NCBI GenBank assembly: GCA_031082425.1
Contig: JAVHLB010000010.1
Span: 1,146 to 58,308 of the forward strand
Direction: 5' to 3'
Length of the DNA stretch: 57,163 bases
DNA from: Candidatus Edwardsbacteria bacterium
Lineage (GTDB): Bacteria; Edwardsbacteria; AC1; EtOH8
Positions 8,965 to 16,165 of the stretch are shown piece after piece. Both the position numbers and the translations under genes were made by a program. Below the pieces are notes generated by a model. That model did no database searches. It had not been told where the DNA came from and was given only the letters and a program-made list of their open reading frames with translations. Within the stretch, counting starts at the first letter, position 1. The number at the start of each line of letters is the position of its first letter.

Positions 8965-10712
8965 TTTTTACCAAGAAGCTTTATCAGGTCAGGCTTTAAT
9001 TTTAAGGCCCGCCCCAGGTACAGCCGGGAACTGTCTTCCCAGCCCTTTTGCCTGTATAAAATACCCAGGTTGAACAGCGCCTCGGGGATCCTTCCATCGA
9101 TATCCAAAGTCCTTAGATACTGCCGCCGGGCCTTCTCCAGTTTACCCTGTTGGTGGTACAGCATGCCCAGGTTCAGCTGGGCCTCGATATTCTCGGGACG
9201 GCTCAGTATGGCCAGCTGGTACTGCCGTTCCGCCCCGGCGGTATCGCCCCTCTGGTGGTAAAGATAGGCCAGGTTATATCTCAGAGATGAGGAGCGGGGC
9301 GCCAGTTCCAAGCTTTTTTTAAAACTATCCTCGGCCTTCTGCCATTGGCCCAGCGACTCGTACACTATGCCTAAACCGTGATAAATGTCCTTGTTCTCAG
9401 GGTCCAATTGCAATGCCCTTTTATAATACAACCCGGCCCTTTCGTACTCCCCTTGTTCAATAAAAATATACCCCCATTGGGTATATGATAACGCAACCTG
9501 CGGTTCATTATCAACTAAATTCAGCAACAGACTGTCTTGATCATAATAAACGGGAAGCCGCACAATCGTTATAACAGCATAAAAAGCAATAAAGATCCAT
9601 GACAATGCAAAATAAAGTGGCTTGTCCAATTTGATCCTTTGCGGCCAGTTCATTTGAGAGAGCATTATTATTGCGCCGATAAATGAAACATAAATCCGGT
9701 GTTCGTGATAGAAAGCAAAATCGGTGCCTCTTAGCAAGTGAGGCATAATAAATATCACTGCTATCGATAAACCAGAATAAAATACAAGCCGGTTTTTAAC
9801 ACCCCAAAAACGGACAAAAAACAGCAGGACGGCCAAGGCGCTCAGACCGTACCATAACATAGCGGGCTTAGGGATGGGCAGGACCGAAAGGTTGAACGGA
9901 AACAGTACCTTTCCGGCATAGCCCGGCATTCCCTGGATATTTTCCCAGGCGCTGTTGAACACCATTTGGCCCGAACCGGGATTGGCCGTAATCACCGAAT
10001 TCCTGATGAACAGCCAAAGTAGGGTTATGGTCAGCCAGCCCAGGACAATATAAACGCTATGGGCGGCTCTGCTCCCCTTCCCTTTAGCGGCCAATAAAAT
10101 AATGAGCCCGGCAACCGGAAATCCGACGGCGGATTCTTTGGTAAAAAGCGCCACGGCCAGGAAAAGCATGCTCCCTGCAACCCAATACCAAGCCCTGGTC
10201 TGGCTGTAGTTGACCAGGGAAATGACAAAGCACAGCATCCACAATCCCAGCAAGGTGTCGTTGCGGCCGGGGATCCAGGCCACGGCTTGAACCATCAACG
10301 GATGCACCAGGAAAAAGGCCGAGAGAAAAAACGACAGGATAGGGGCAACCTCAAATTTCCTAAGCAGTGAAAACAGCAGGCCGGCACAGATATAATGGAT
10401 CACAAGATTCGTCAGGTGATAGATCCAAGGGGAGATCCCGGCGATTTTGGCATCCAGCATGAACGAGGCAACCAGCAGCGGCCGGTAGGCCACGGTATCA
10501 GCCCGGAAAACGTCCGAGCCGAAGAGGTCAAATATGTTGCCGGGGTCAGCCAGGTATTTTTGATTGACAACTATCAGATAATAATCGTCAAAATAGCTGT
10601 ACTTGAACCCGATGGCCGGTAAAAAAAGTATTATGGCCAGTCCGGCTAAAATGAGGTAAAATCCCTTGTCGCCTTTTAAAATATCTTTTATTTTATTTAA
10701 AAAATGGATCAT
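8961..10712 (-). CDS. TMTC-like GT-C membrane protein with C-terminal TPRs
   Basis: About 400 hydrophobic residues with many membrane segments are followed by about five tetratricopeptide repeats (from GYIFIEQGEYERAGLYYKRA to the end). The first loop holds FDDYY (D42-D43), the paired-aspartate position of GT-C enzymes, and HPLMVQAVAWIPGRNDTL matches the same family region as in the protein at 1-1209. TMTC-like proteins transfer a sugar from a polyprenyl-phosphate donor to a protein or lipid outside the cytoplasm. The adjacent DPM1-like gene would make that donor. An upstream TTG (10724) extends the frame by four codons, but I chose the ATG at 10712. Neither start has a clear ribosome site. 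The activity is inferred. Confidence 0.75.
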   Translation of the reverse strand: MIHFLNKIKDILKGDKGFYLILAGLAIILFLPAIGFKYSYFDDYYLIVVNQKYLADPGNIFDLFGSDVFRADTVAYRPLLVASFMLDAKIAGISPWIYHLTNLVIHYICAGLLFSLLRKFEVAPILSFFLSAFFLVHPLMVQAVAWIPGRNDTLLGLWMLCFVISLVNYSQTRAWYWVAGSMLFLAVALFTKESAVGFPVAGLIILLAAKGKGSRAAHSVYIVLGWLTITLLWLFIRNSVITANPGSGQMVFNSAWENIQGMPGYAGKVLFPFNLSVLPIPKPAMLWYGLSALAVLLFFVRFWGVKNRLVFYSGLSIAVIFIMPHLLRGTDFAFYHEHRIYVSFIGAIIMLSQMNWPQRIKLDKPLYFALSWIFIAFYAVITIVRLPVYYDQDSLLLNLVDNEPQVALSYTQWGYIFIEQGEYERAGLYYKRALQLDPENKDIYHGLGIVYESLGQWQKAEDSFKKSLELAPRSSSLRYNLAYLYHQRGDTAGAERQYQLAILSRPENIEAQLNLGMLYHQQGKLEKARRQYLRTLDIDGRIPEALFNLGILYRQKGWEDSSRLYLGRALKLKPDLIKLLGKK

Positions 10713-10730
10713 CTTTTTTTGCAATTAAAA

Positions 10731-10761
10731 TAGGTAGGTTGTCAATAATACAACCTACCTA
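10731..10761 (-). terminator. Hairpin downstream of the pilin gene
   Basis: A perfect 12-base stem (TAGGTAGGTTGT against ACAACCTACCTA) encloses a 7-base loop. Read on the minus strand it is followed by TTTT, a plausible intrinsic terminator 21 bases past the pilin stop. It would separate the abundant pilin transcript from the glycan gene downstream. Confidence 0.7.
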
Positions 10762-10781
10762 CAATTTTTACAATGGCATTT

Positions 10782-11210
10782 TTAGATGGCGGTGCCTGGT
10801 CTTAAGGTCAGGGACAACAAGGAAGCGTTGCTCTTGCCATAAGCGGTGATGGTATACCCATCAGTGGCGCCCTCATATCCGGTCTCACCAGGGTTCACCG
10901 GCACGCCGTCAAGAACCGTGGCCACTCCGCCAAAGGGGTTCTTTAAGGACACTGCCGCAATCATAGCATCGAAGTCAATATCCCCGGCCGCGCCCGGGCA
11001 GGTGGTGGTGCCATCGGTGGGATAAATGCCGTCTTTCCTGGTGGCAAAATCCTCAGCGGTCAGCTGAACGGTATGCATGTTGGACTTGACAGCCGATTCC
11101 TTGGCCCGGTCCTGCATGGACATAAAGTTGGGGATGGCGATGGCCGCCAGGATGCCGATGATGACCACCACGATCATCAGCTCGATGAGGGTAAAACCTT
11201 TGCGGGACAT
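10782..11210 (-). CDS. Type IV major pilin-like prepilin (PilA-like)
   Basis: The 142-residue protein has a five-residue leader, MSRKG, then FTLIELMIVVVIIGILAAIA. This is the class III signal cut by prepilin peptidase between G5 and F6, with the conserved glutamate at +5 of the mature protein. The first 30 mature residues form the hydrophobic assembly helix. The head domain is short, with one visible cysteine (TTCPG), and the protein ends LTLRPGTAI. A strong GGAG site lies before the ATG and a consensus-spaced sigma54 promoter upstream. That layout, and the terminator following, suit a highly expressed major pilin. It shares the KSNMHTxQL and ED-F-TR region with the pilin part of the neighbouring HAMP fusion, so the two are paralogues. 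Confidence 0.92.
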   Translation of the reverse strand: MSRKGFTLIELMIVVVIIGILAAIAIPNFMSMQDRAKESAVKSNMHTVQLTAEDFATRKDGIYPTDGTTTCPGAAGDIDFDAMIAAVSLKNPFGGVATVLDGVPVNPGETGYEGATDGYTITAYGKSNASLLSLTLRPGTAI

Positions 11211-11273
11211 TTTGTTCTCCTTTTTTAAATTAATGGGATTGTTAATTAATTATCTCTGCACCAATTAAATAAA

Positions 11274-11289
11274 TGCAAGTTAAATGCCA
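11274..11289 (-). promoter_or_regulatory. Sigma54 promoter of the pilin gene
   Basis: The minus strand reads TGGCATTTAACTTGCA. This matches the -24/-12 consensus (TGGCA, then TTGCA) with exact 16-base spacing. Transcription would start about 10-15 bases downstream, giving a leader of about 50 bases before the pilin ATG. The gene for a sigma54 activator lies 1.5 kb away in the same locus, and pilA promoters of this class are known in other bacteria. Confidence 0.75.
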
Positions 11290-11353
11290 ATTGATAGATT
11301 CATATAACTAATTATCCGACAGACCATTAAGTATTATCTTATTAAAATTTTAA

Positions 11354-11397
11354 GCAATAACACTATTGCATTATAATTTATATTGCATTATGCAATA
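11354..11397. promoter_or_regulatory. Two dyads upstream of the pilin sigma54 promoter
   Basis: Two perfect inverted repeats share the half-site TATTGC: GCAATA-ACAC-TATTGC at 11354-11369 and TATTGCATTATGCAATA at 11381-11397. They lie about 70-110 bases upstream of the -24 box, where sigma54 activators usually bind. The first could also act as a weak terminator for the HAMP-pilin transcript, since on the minus strand TTAAAATTTT follows it. Binding by the activator at 12709 is inference. Confidence 0.45.
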
Positions 11398-12477
11398 CTA
11401 GATTGCGTTTCCGGGAGATAAATTAAAATTCAATATCCGGTCTTTTCCGAACCCCCTTATTTTATATGTTACGGCAACAAGGGCCGAACCTTCTGGTATA
11501 ATATTATTTGCGGCATCGTACCCGGTAAAATATACCACCCCTGACGGTCCGACAGGCGCGTCATTGGGAAGATATATCACGGCATGGTCATTCCGGTTAA
11601 AGGGATTGGCATAGCTCATATAGGGACAGATCAAAGTGTTGGGTGGAAAGGGCGGCTTGGTGGCACCCTCGGTTATTGATTTGTGAACGTCGTTTCCGGT
11701 TATGTCCGATATTCTTACGGTCAGATCAGCCGGATAAAAGCCACCGGTCCTGGTATTGAAATCCTCCACCACCAACTGCAGGGTATGCATGTTGCTTTTT
11801 AATGAAGCCTCTATCGCCCTGTCCCTCATGCTAAGGTAATTAGGAATTGAAATGGCGGCCAGCACTCCGATTATGACCACCACGATCATCAGCTCTATCA
11901 GGGTGAAACCCTTCTGGGATGTTTTAGCGGCCTTCTCCTGGATCCGGTTCAGCTTTTCGATGATCTCCCGGTCCACCTTCTGCTCCTCCTTTAGTTTGCG
12001 GGTGTATACCTCCAGCTCCGAGAGCACCGATCGGGCGGCCTCCTGCTCCCCGGCCACCATCTTCCTGATGCTCTCGGTCATTACATTGAACTGCTCGGCC
12101 AGATGGTGTCCCTCGTCGTTCTTGCGGAATTTCATGGGGTGCTTAGGCCAGTCGCCCTTCTCCAAAGACTTCATGCCGTTATTCAACCTTACCAAAGGTC
12201 CCGCTATACGATGGGAGATAACTATGGATATCCAGCCCATTATTAAAATAAGAACCGGAATGACGATGAACAGCGTTTTATGAACCTGGTCGAATATATT
12301 GATCAGCGATGTTTGGCCGGAAGCATAAGCCGGGCCGGTGATCCCGTTCCAGATTATCAGATAGACCGCCCCGCCCACCAGCAATATCCCGCTGGCCACC
12401 ATGGCCAAGATCTGGGCTACGATCCTGATCTGCATATCCTTGTGAGCCAGTATTTTCCGCCTTCTATTTTCAGCCAT
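11398..12477 (-). CDS. HAMP membrane sensor fused to a type IV prepilin
   Basis: One 359-codon frame encodes two modules. Residues 1-189 have two membrane helices (about 17-44 and 69-88) around a short periplasmic loop, a HAMP domain starting SHRIAGPLVRLNNGMKSLEKG (89-140), and a coiled coil. Residues 187-359 are a complete prepilin: K189-G190 then FTLIELMIVVVIIG, with E195 at +5, and a head domain ending LNFNLSPGNAI. HAMP and prepilin cleavage site both fall on the cytoplasmic side, so prepilin peptidase could cut after G190. The junction TSQKGFTLIEL resembles the sister pilin start MSRKGFTLIEL with ACA where ATG would be. There is no stop between the modules and no alternative start near the pilin. 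A ribosome site (AAAGGA) precedes the ATG. A sequencing error is possible but would have to remove both a stop and a start. Confidence 0.8.
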   Translation of the reverse strand: MAENRRRKILAHKDMQIRIVAQILAMVASGILLVGGAVYLIIWNGITGPAYASGQTSLINIFDQVHKTLFIVIPVLILIMGWISIVISHRIAGPLVRLNNGMKSLEKGDWPKHPMKFRKNDEGHHLAEQFNVMTESIRKMVAGEQEAARSVLSELEVYTRKLKEEQKVDREIIEKLNRIQEKAAKTSQKGFTLIELMIVVVIIGVLAAISIPNYLSMRDRAIEASLKSNMHTLQLVVEDFNTRTGGFYPADLTVRISDITGNDVHKSITEGATKPPFPPNTLICPYMSYANPFNRNDHAVIYLPNDAPVGPSGVVYFTGYDAANNIIPEGSALVAVTYKIRGFGKDRILNFNLSPGNAI

Positions 12478-12510
12478 ACTTATCCTTTGATTGAATTGTC
12501 ATATAATACA

Positions 12511-12526
12511 AGCAATTATCATGCCT
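12511..12526 (-). promoter_or_regulatory. Sigma54-like promoter of the HAMP-pilin gene
   Basis: The minus strand reads AGGCATGATAATTGCT. The key GG and GC dinucleotides are at the right -24/-12 spacing, and the first consensus base differs. It lies about 35 bases upstream of the ATG. It resembles the promoter at 11274, suggesting both pilins answer to the same activator. Confidence 0.5.
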
Positions 12527-12539
12527 AAAATCGGGAGCC

Positions 12540-12555
12540 AAGCCAAAGTTGGCTT
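12540..12555. repeat. Perfect dyad beside the HAMP-pilin promoter
   Basis: AAGCCAA-AG-TTGGCTT is a perfect 7-base inverted repeat with a 2-base centre. It lies 13 bases upstream of the -24 element. The tiny centre suits a protein-binding site better than an RNA hairpin. It is unlike the dyads upstream of the other pilin. Confidence 0.35.
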
Positions 12556-12585
12556 TGATCGCGTTCGTTGAATTTTGGCGCACAC

Positions 12586-12679
12586 TCATCGCGAGGCATT
12601 CAAGCATGATAAACAAACGAAGCGATCCATTTTATTTAGATTGCTTCATAAGCATCAAATACAGCCAACCTCGCAATGA
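12586..12679. repeat. Nested palindromic repeat of the TCATTGCGAGG type
   Basis: The ends TCATCGCGAGG and CCTCGCAATGA are inverted repeats with one mismatch. Inside them lies a second inverted pair, GAAGCGATC and GATTGCTTC. This matches a dispersed palindromic element (…CATTGCGAGG…GAAGCAATC…) seen in many bacterial genomes. It fills most of the 231-base gap between the activator gene and the HAMP-pilin gene. No protein is encoded. Confidence 0.55.
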
Positions 12680-12708
12680 CTATTATCGCCATACTGACTG
12701 CCCTGCTT

Positions 12709-14874
12709 TTATTCATCCGTAATGTTATAACTTTTCAGCTTGCGGTACAGGGTGGCATAATGGATCCCCAGCTTTTTGGCCGCCAGGGATTTGTTGTTGC
12801 CGCATTCCTCCAATACCCGAAGTATGGTCCGCTTTTCCTTGTCCTTAAGACTGCCTCCCTCCTCCGGGGCTTTCTTTTTCACCTCAGGGCCGGGCCGCAG
12901 CAGCTCATCGGGAAGGCTGGACCGCTCGATCACCGGGCCGGTCTCCAGGATGATGGCCCGCTCCAGGACATTCTCCAGCTCCCGGACGTTGCCCGGCCAG
13001 CCGTACTGCATCAAAGCATCCCTGGTGGCGGCCGACAGCAGTTTTACCGGAAGGTTCTGCTTCCGGCAGTAATTGTCAATGATCTCCTCGGCCAGCAGCA
13101 GCACGTCGTCCTTGCGGTCCCTTAAGGGGGGGATGGTTATCTGGATGACGTTGAGCCGGTAGAACAGGTCCATCCTGAACCTATTATTCTCCACCGCCTT
13201 GGCCAGGTCGCTGTTGGTGGCCGAGATCACCCGGACGTCCACCTTGATGGGACGGGTGCCGCCCACCGGAACGATCTCCCGCTCCTGCAGCACCCGCAGC
13301 AGCTTCACCTGGATGGCCGGCGAGGTCTCGGACACCTCGTCCAGGAAAAAGGTGCCGCCGGAGGCCACCCGGAACAGGCCGTCCTTGTCGCGCATGGCCC
13401 CGGTGAACGATCCCTTGACGTGGCCGAACAGCTCCGATTCCAGCAGGGTCTCCGGCAAAGCGGCGCAGTTGATGCTGACGAAAGGCCCCTGCCCCCGGCC
13501 GCTCAGGCGATGCAGCTCCCGGGCCAGCAGCTCCTTGCCGGTGCCGGACTCCCCGCTGATCAGCACCGTGCTGTCGGTGGGGGCCACCTGCTGGACCATG
13601 TTCATGATCTCGACGAAGTTGGGGGACCGGCCTATTATCCGGCTGTCGTATTCCCGGCCGGCCTGTTCGGCCTTATGGGCCCCGGGGATCTCGATATGGG
13701 CAAACCGGATGAAATCGTCGATGGTCTTGCGGATGTACTCGGTCTTCTCCTTCACCCGGGAGATCTTGGAGATGATGACCGGGTCCACCTCGTTTTCCCT
13801 CATCAGTTCGGAGATGGTGGCGTTTATCTCGGAGAGATAGGGATGCAGCAGTTTCAGCAGGGATTTGGTCAGCTCCTTGGAGGTCTCCAGCTGTTCCATC
13901 TCGATCATCCGGTTCTCCAGGGATTTGACCGCGCTAAGGTCCTGAAAGATGGCGATGACGCCCTCCAGCCTCCCCTGGCTGCCGTAGACCGAGGTGGTGC
14001 TGACCCCCACCGGGATGCCATCCTCCCGGCCCCGCGATATCTTTATCTCCATCCGCTGGGAGCGGTTCCCCGGCAGGCTATTCTCCGGGTTCAGCACGCC
14101 CCCCAGGGGCTCCAACCCCTCAACGGCTATCTGGGAGACATGGCGGCCGATGATGTCCTTTTTTTCCAGCCCCAGTATCTGCAGGCCGGAAAGGTTGCAG
14201 TATACGATCTGCCCTTTTTCATTGATGGTCAGCAGGCCGCTGCCCATCTTCTCCAGGATGTCGCCGGTGGATAGCTTGAACTCCTCCAGGGCCCGGGTAG
14301 TATCCTCCAGCTGCCGGCCCTTCAGCCTCAGCCTTTCGGCCAGGTAGCCGGAGAAGGCCGCCACCAGGTAGAAGCAGATGGCATAGAGGTATCCCCGGAA
14401 AACAAATTCGGTGGTGAAGGCGGTCACAAATTCCTGGTCCCGGCCCAGCAGCAGGCCGGTCCTCAGGCTGCGGTAATCCAGATAGATCAAAAAGGCCAGG
14501 GTCAGGCTGGACAGGGTGGCGGTGATGATGGCCCCCCGGGCGAACCGGGCGTTGGCGGCGGCGATGATGGCCAGGAAGAACAACAGGGTGAAGGGGTTCT
14601 CGGCCCCGCCGGTCCTGTGGATGAAGATGGCGATCCAGCCGATGTCCAGCACCATTTGGGCATAATCCCACCGCCAGCCGGGCCATTTGTAATTCAGATA
14701 CCTGGCCAGAATGGTCAGCAGCAGGTACATGACCGACAGCAGGATGATGGCCGAAAAAGAAAGGGGAAGCGCCCCCAGTGCCTTCAGCACCAAAGCGCTT
14801 CCCGTCATCAGGGCCGCGATCGTCACCCGGCCCCACAGCAGGACCGGGTTATCCTTCAGGAGGTTTACTCCCAT
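12709..14874 (-). CDS. Membrane-bound sigma54 activator, PilS-PilR hybrid
   Basis: This 721-residue protein has, in order: about six membrane helices (10-180) as in PilS; a PAS domain (about 205-315); a helical hairpin that aligns with a histidine-kinase DHp domain but reads LLHPYLSEI (H344) instead of HEIRNP and ends DDFIRFAHIE; a sigma54 AAA+ domain (about 412-640); and a Fis-type helix-turn-helix (about 682-718). Walker A is GESGTGKE (441-448), the sigma54-contact loop GSFTGA (488-493) and Walker B GGTFFLDE (506-513). No HATPase_c or receiver domain is present, so signalling from PAS to AAA+ must be direct. The gene follows pilC by 22 bases and precedes two pilin genes with sigma54-like promoters, its likely targets. 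Confidence 0.88.
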   Translation of the reverse strand: MGVNLLKDNPVLLWGRVTIAALMTGSALVLKALGALPLSFSAIILLSVMYLLLTILARYLNYKWPGWRWDYAQMVLDIGWIAIFIHRTGGAENPFTLLFFLAIIAAANARFARGAIITATLSSLTLAFLIYLDYRSLRTGLLLGRDQEFVTAFTTEFVFRGYLYAICFYLVAAFSGYLAERLRLKGRQLEDTTRALEEFKLSTGDILEKMGSGLLTINEKGQIVYCNLSGLQILGLEKKDIIGRHVSQIAVEGLEPLGGVLNPENSLPGNRSQRMEIKISRGREDGIPVGVSTTSVYGSQGRLEGVIAIFQDLSAVKSLENRMIEMEQLETSKELTKSLLKLLHPYLSEINATISELMRENEVDPVIISKISRVKEKTEYIRKTIDDFIRFAHIEIPGAHKAEQAGREYDSRIIGRSPNFVEIMNMVQQVAPTDSTVLISGESGTGKELLARELHRLSGRGQGPFVSINCAALPETLLESELFGHVKGSFTGAMRDKDGLFRVASGGTFFLDEVSETSPAIQVKLLRVLQEREIVPVGGTRPIKVDVRVISATNSDLAKAVENNRFRMDLFYRLNVIQITIPPLRDRKDDVLLLAEEIIDNYCRKQNLPVKLLSAATRDALMQYGWPGNVRELENVLERAIILETGPVIERSSLPDELLRPGPEVKKKAPEEGGSLKDKEKRTILRVLEECGNNKSLAAKKLGIHYATLYRKLKSYNITDE

Positions 14875-14896
14875 CAGCTTGCCAACAATTGGCCGA

Positions 14897-16108
14897 TCAC
14901 TTGCCGCCCATCAGGGCCGAGGTCATGCTGAAGATGGGCAGGTACATGGCGATCACCATGCCGCCGATGCCCAGGCCCAGCACCACCATGATGATGGGCT
15001 CCATGGCGGCGGTCAGCCCCTCCACCGCCCCGTCCACCTCCTCGTCGTAGAAGTCGGCGATCTTGTTGAGCATCTCGTCCAGGCCGCCGGTGGCCTCGCC
15101 CACCGCGATCATCTGCACCACCATGGGCGGAAAGATCTTCATGGTCTTCAAGGGGGCCGAGATGGTCTCGCCGCCGCCGATGGATTTGCGGGCCGACATG
15201 ATGGCGTCCTGCACCACCCGGTTGCCGGCGGTCTTGGCGGTGATCTCCAGGGCGTCCAGGATGGCCACGCCGCTGGACAGCAGGGTCCCCAGGGTCCGGG
15301 CGAACCGGGCCACGGCCGATTTCTGCTGCAGGTTGCCCAGGATGGGGATCTTAAGCATCAGGGTGTCCAGATACAGCTGGCCCTTGTCGGTCTTGTACCA
15401 GCGCTGCAGGGAGATGATTATGGCGGTCACCACGATGATGATGGGGATGATGAACTTCTGCAGGAACTTGGAAAGGCCCACCACGAACAGGGTGGGGGCC
15501 GGCAGCTTGGCCCCCATCCCGGCGAACATCTTCTCGAAGATGGGGATCACGAAGATCAGCAGCACCGCCGCGGCCCCCACCGCCACCGAGGTCAGGATCA
15601 CCGGCATGATCATGGCCCTTTTGACCTTGGACACCAGGGCCTCGGCCTTCTCCAGGTAGATGGCCAGGCGCATCAGGATGTTGTCCAGGATACCGCCGGC
15701 CTCGCCGGCCGCCGCCATGTTGATATACAGCTCGCTGAACACGTTCTTCTGCCGGTTCAGGGCCTCGGCCAGGGTGGAGCCGCCCTCCACATCGGTCTTG
15801 ATGGTCTCCAGCACCTTCTTGAAGGTGGGGTTCTCCTGCTGCTGGGCCTGGATCTCCAGGCAGGACACCAAAGGCAGGCCGGCGTTGATCATGGTGGCGA
15901 ACTGCCGGGTGAAGATCGACAGGTCCTTGTTGCTGACCTTGGGCTGCATGAAACTGAGCTTGAGCTCCTTGGGCTTGATCCGCACCGAGGACACGATTAT
16001 ATTTTTCTTGCGCAGCGCCTCGATGACCGCGCCTTCGCTTTCGGCCGTCAGCTCTCCGGAGACCAAACCGGCTTTGGAATCGCGCCCCTTCCAGAGATAT
16101 AGTGGCAT
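14897..16108 (-). CDS. pilC: Type IV pilus inner-membrane platform protein PilC
   Basis: The 403-residue protein has the GspF/PilC layout: an N-terminal soluble stretch (MPLYLWKGRDSKAGLVSGEL), two repeated cytoplasmic F domains each containing the R-F-A-R/T-L-x-L-L-x-xG pattern (FTRQFATMINAGLPLV and ARFARTLGTLLSSGVAIL), and three membrane helices, the last near the C-terminus. PilC couples the PilB and PilT motors to the growing pilus. Length is normal and a good AAGGAG site precedes the ATG. It follows pilT by 57 bases. Confidence 0.95.
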   Translation of the reverse strand: MPLYLWKGRDSKAGLVSGELTAESEGAVIEALRKKNIIVSSVRIKPKELKLSFMQPKVSNKDLSIFTRQFATMINAGLPLVSCLEIQAQQQENPTFKKVLETIKTDVEGGSTLAEALNRQKNVFSELYINMAAAGEAGGILDNILMRLAIYLEKAEALVSKVKRAMIMPVILTSVAVGAAAVLLIFVIPIFEKMFAGMGAKLPAPTLFVVGLSKFLQKFIIPIIIVVTAIIISLQRWYKTDKGQLYLDTLMLKIPILGNLQQKSAVARFARTLGTLLSSGVAILDALEITAKTAGNRVVQDAIMSARKSIGGGETISAPLKTMKIFPPMVVQMIAVGEATGGLDEMLNKIADFYDEEVDGAVEGLTAAMEPIIMVVLGLGIGGMVIAMYLPIFSMTSALMGGK

Positions 16109-16165
16109 CGTTATCGCTCCTTGTAAATATTTATTTTTCGCTAAGGAAATATATTGTCAATTTGA

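Noticed and set aside
11880..11960. HAMP-pilin fusion as a simple missed stop between two genes
   Set aside because: A TAA exists in another frame near the junction, but the pilin then has no start codon, because ACA stands where ATG would be. Two independent errors would be needed. Kept as a caution in the fusion entry.
14711..16102. A 463-codon plus-strand open frame opposite pilC
   Set aside because: Low-complexity, His/Gly/Asp-rich shadow of pilC with no recognisable motif.
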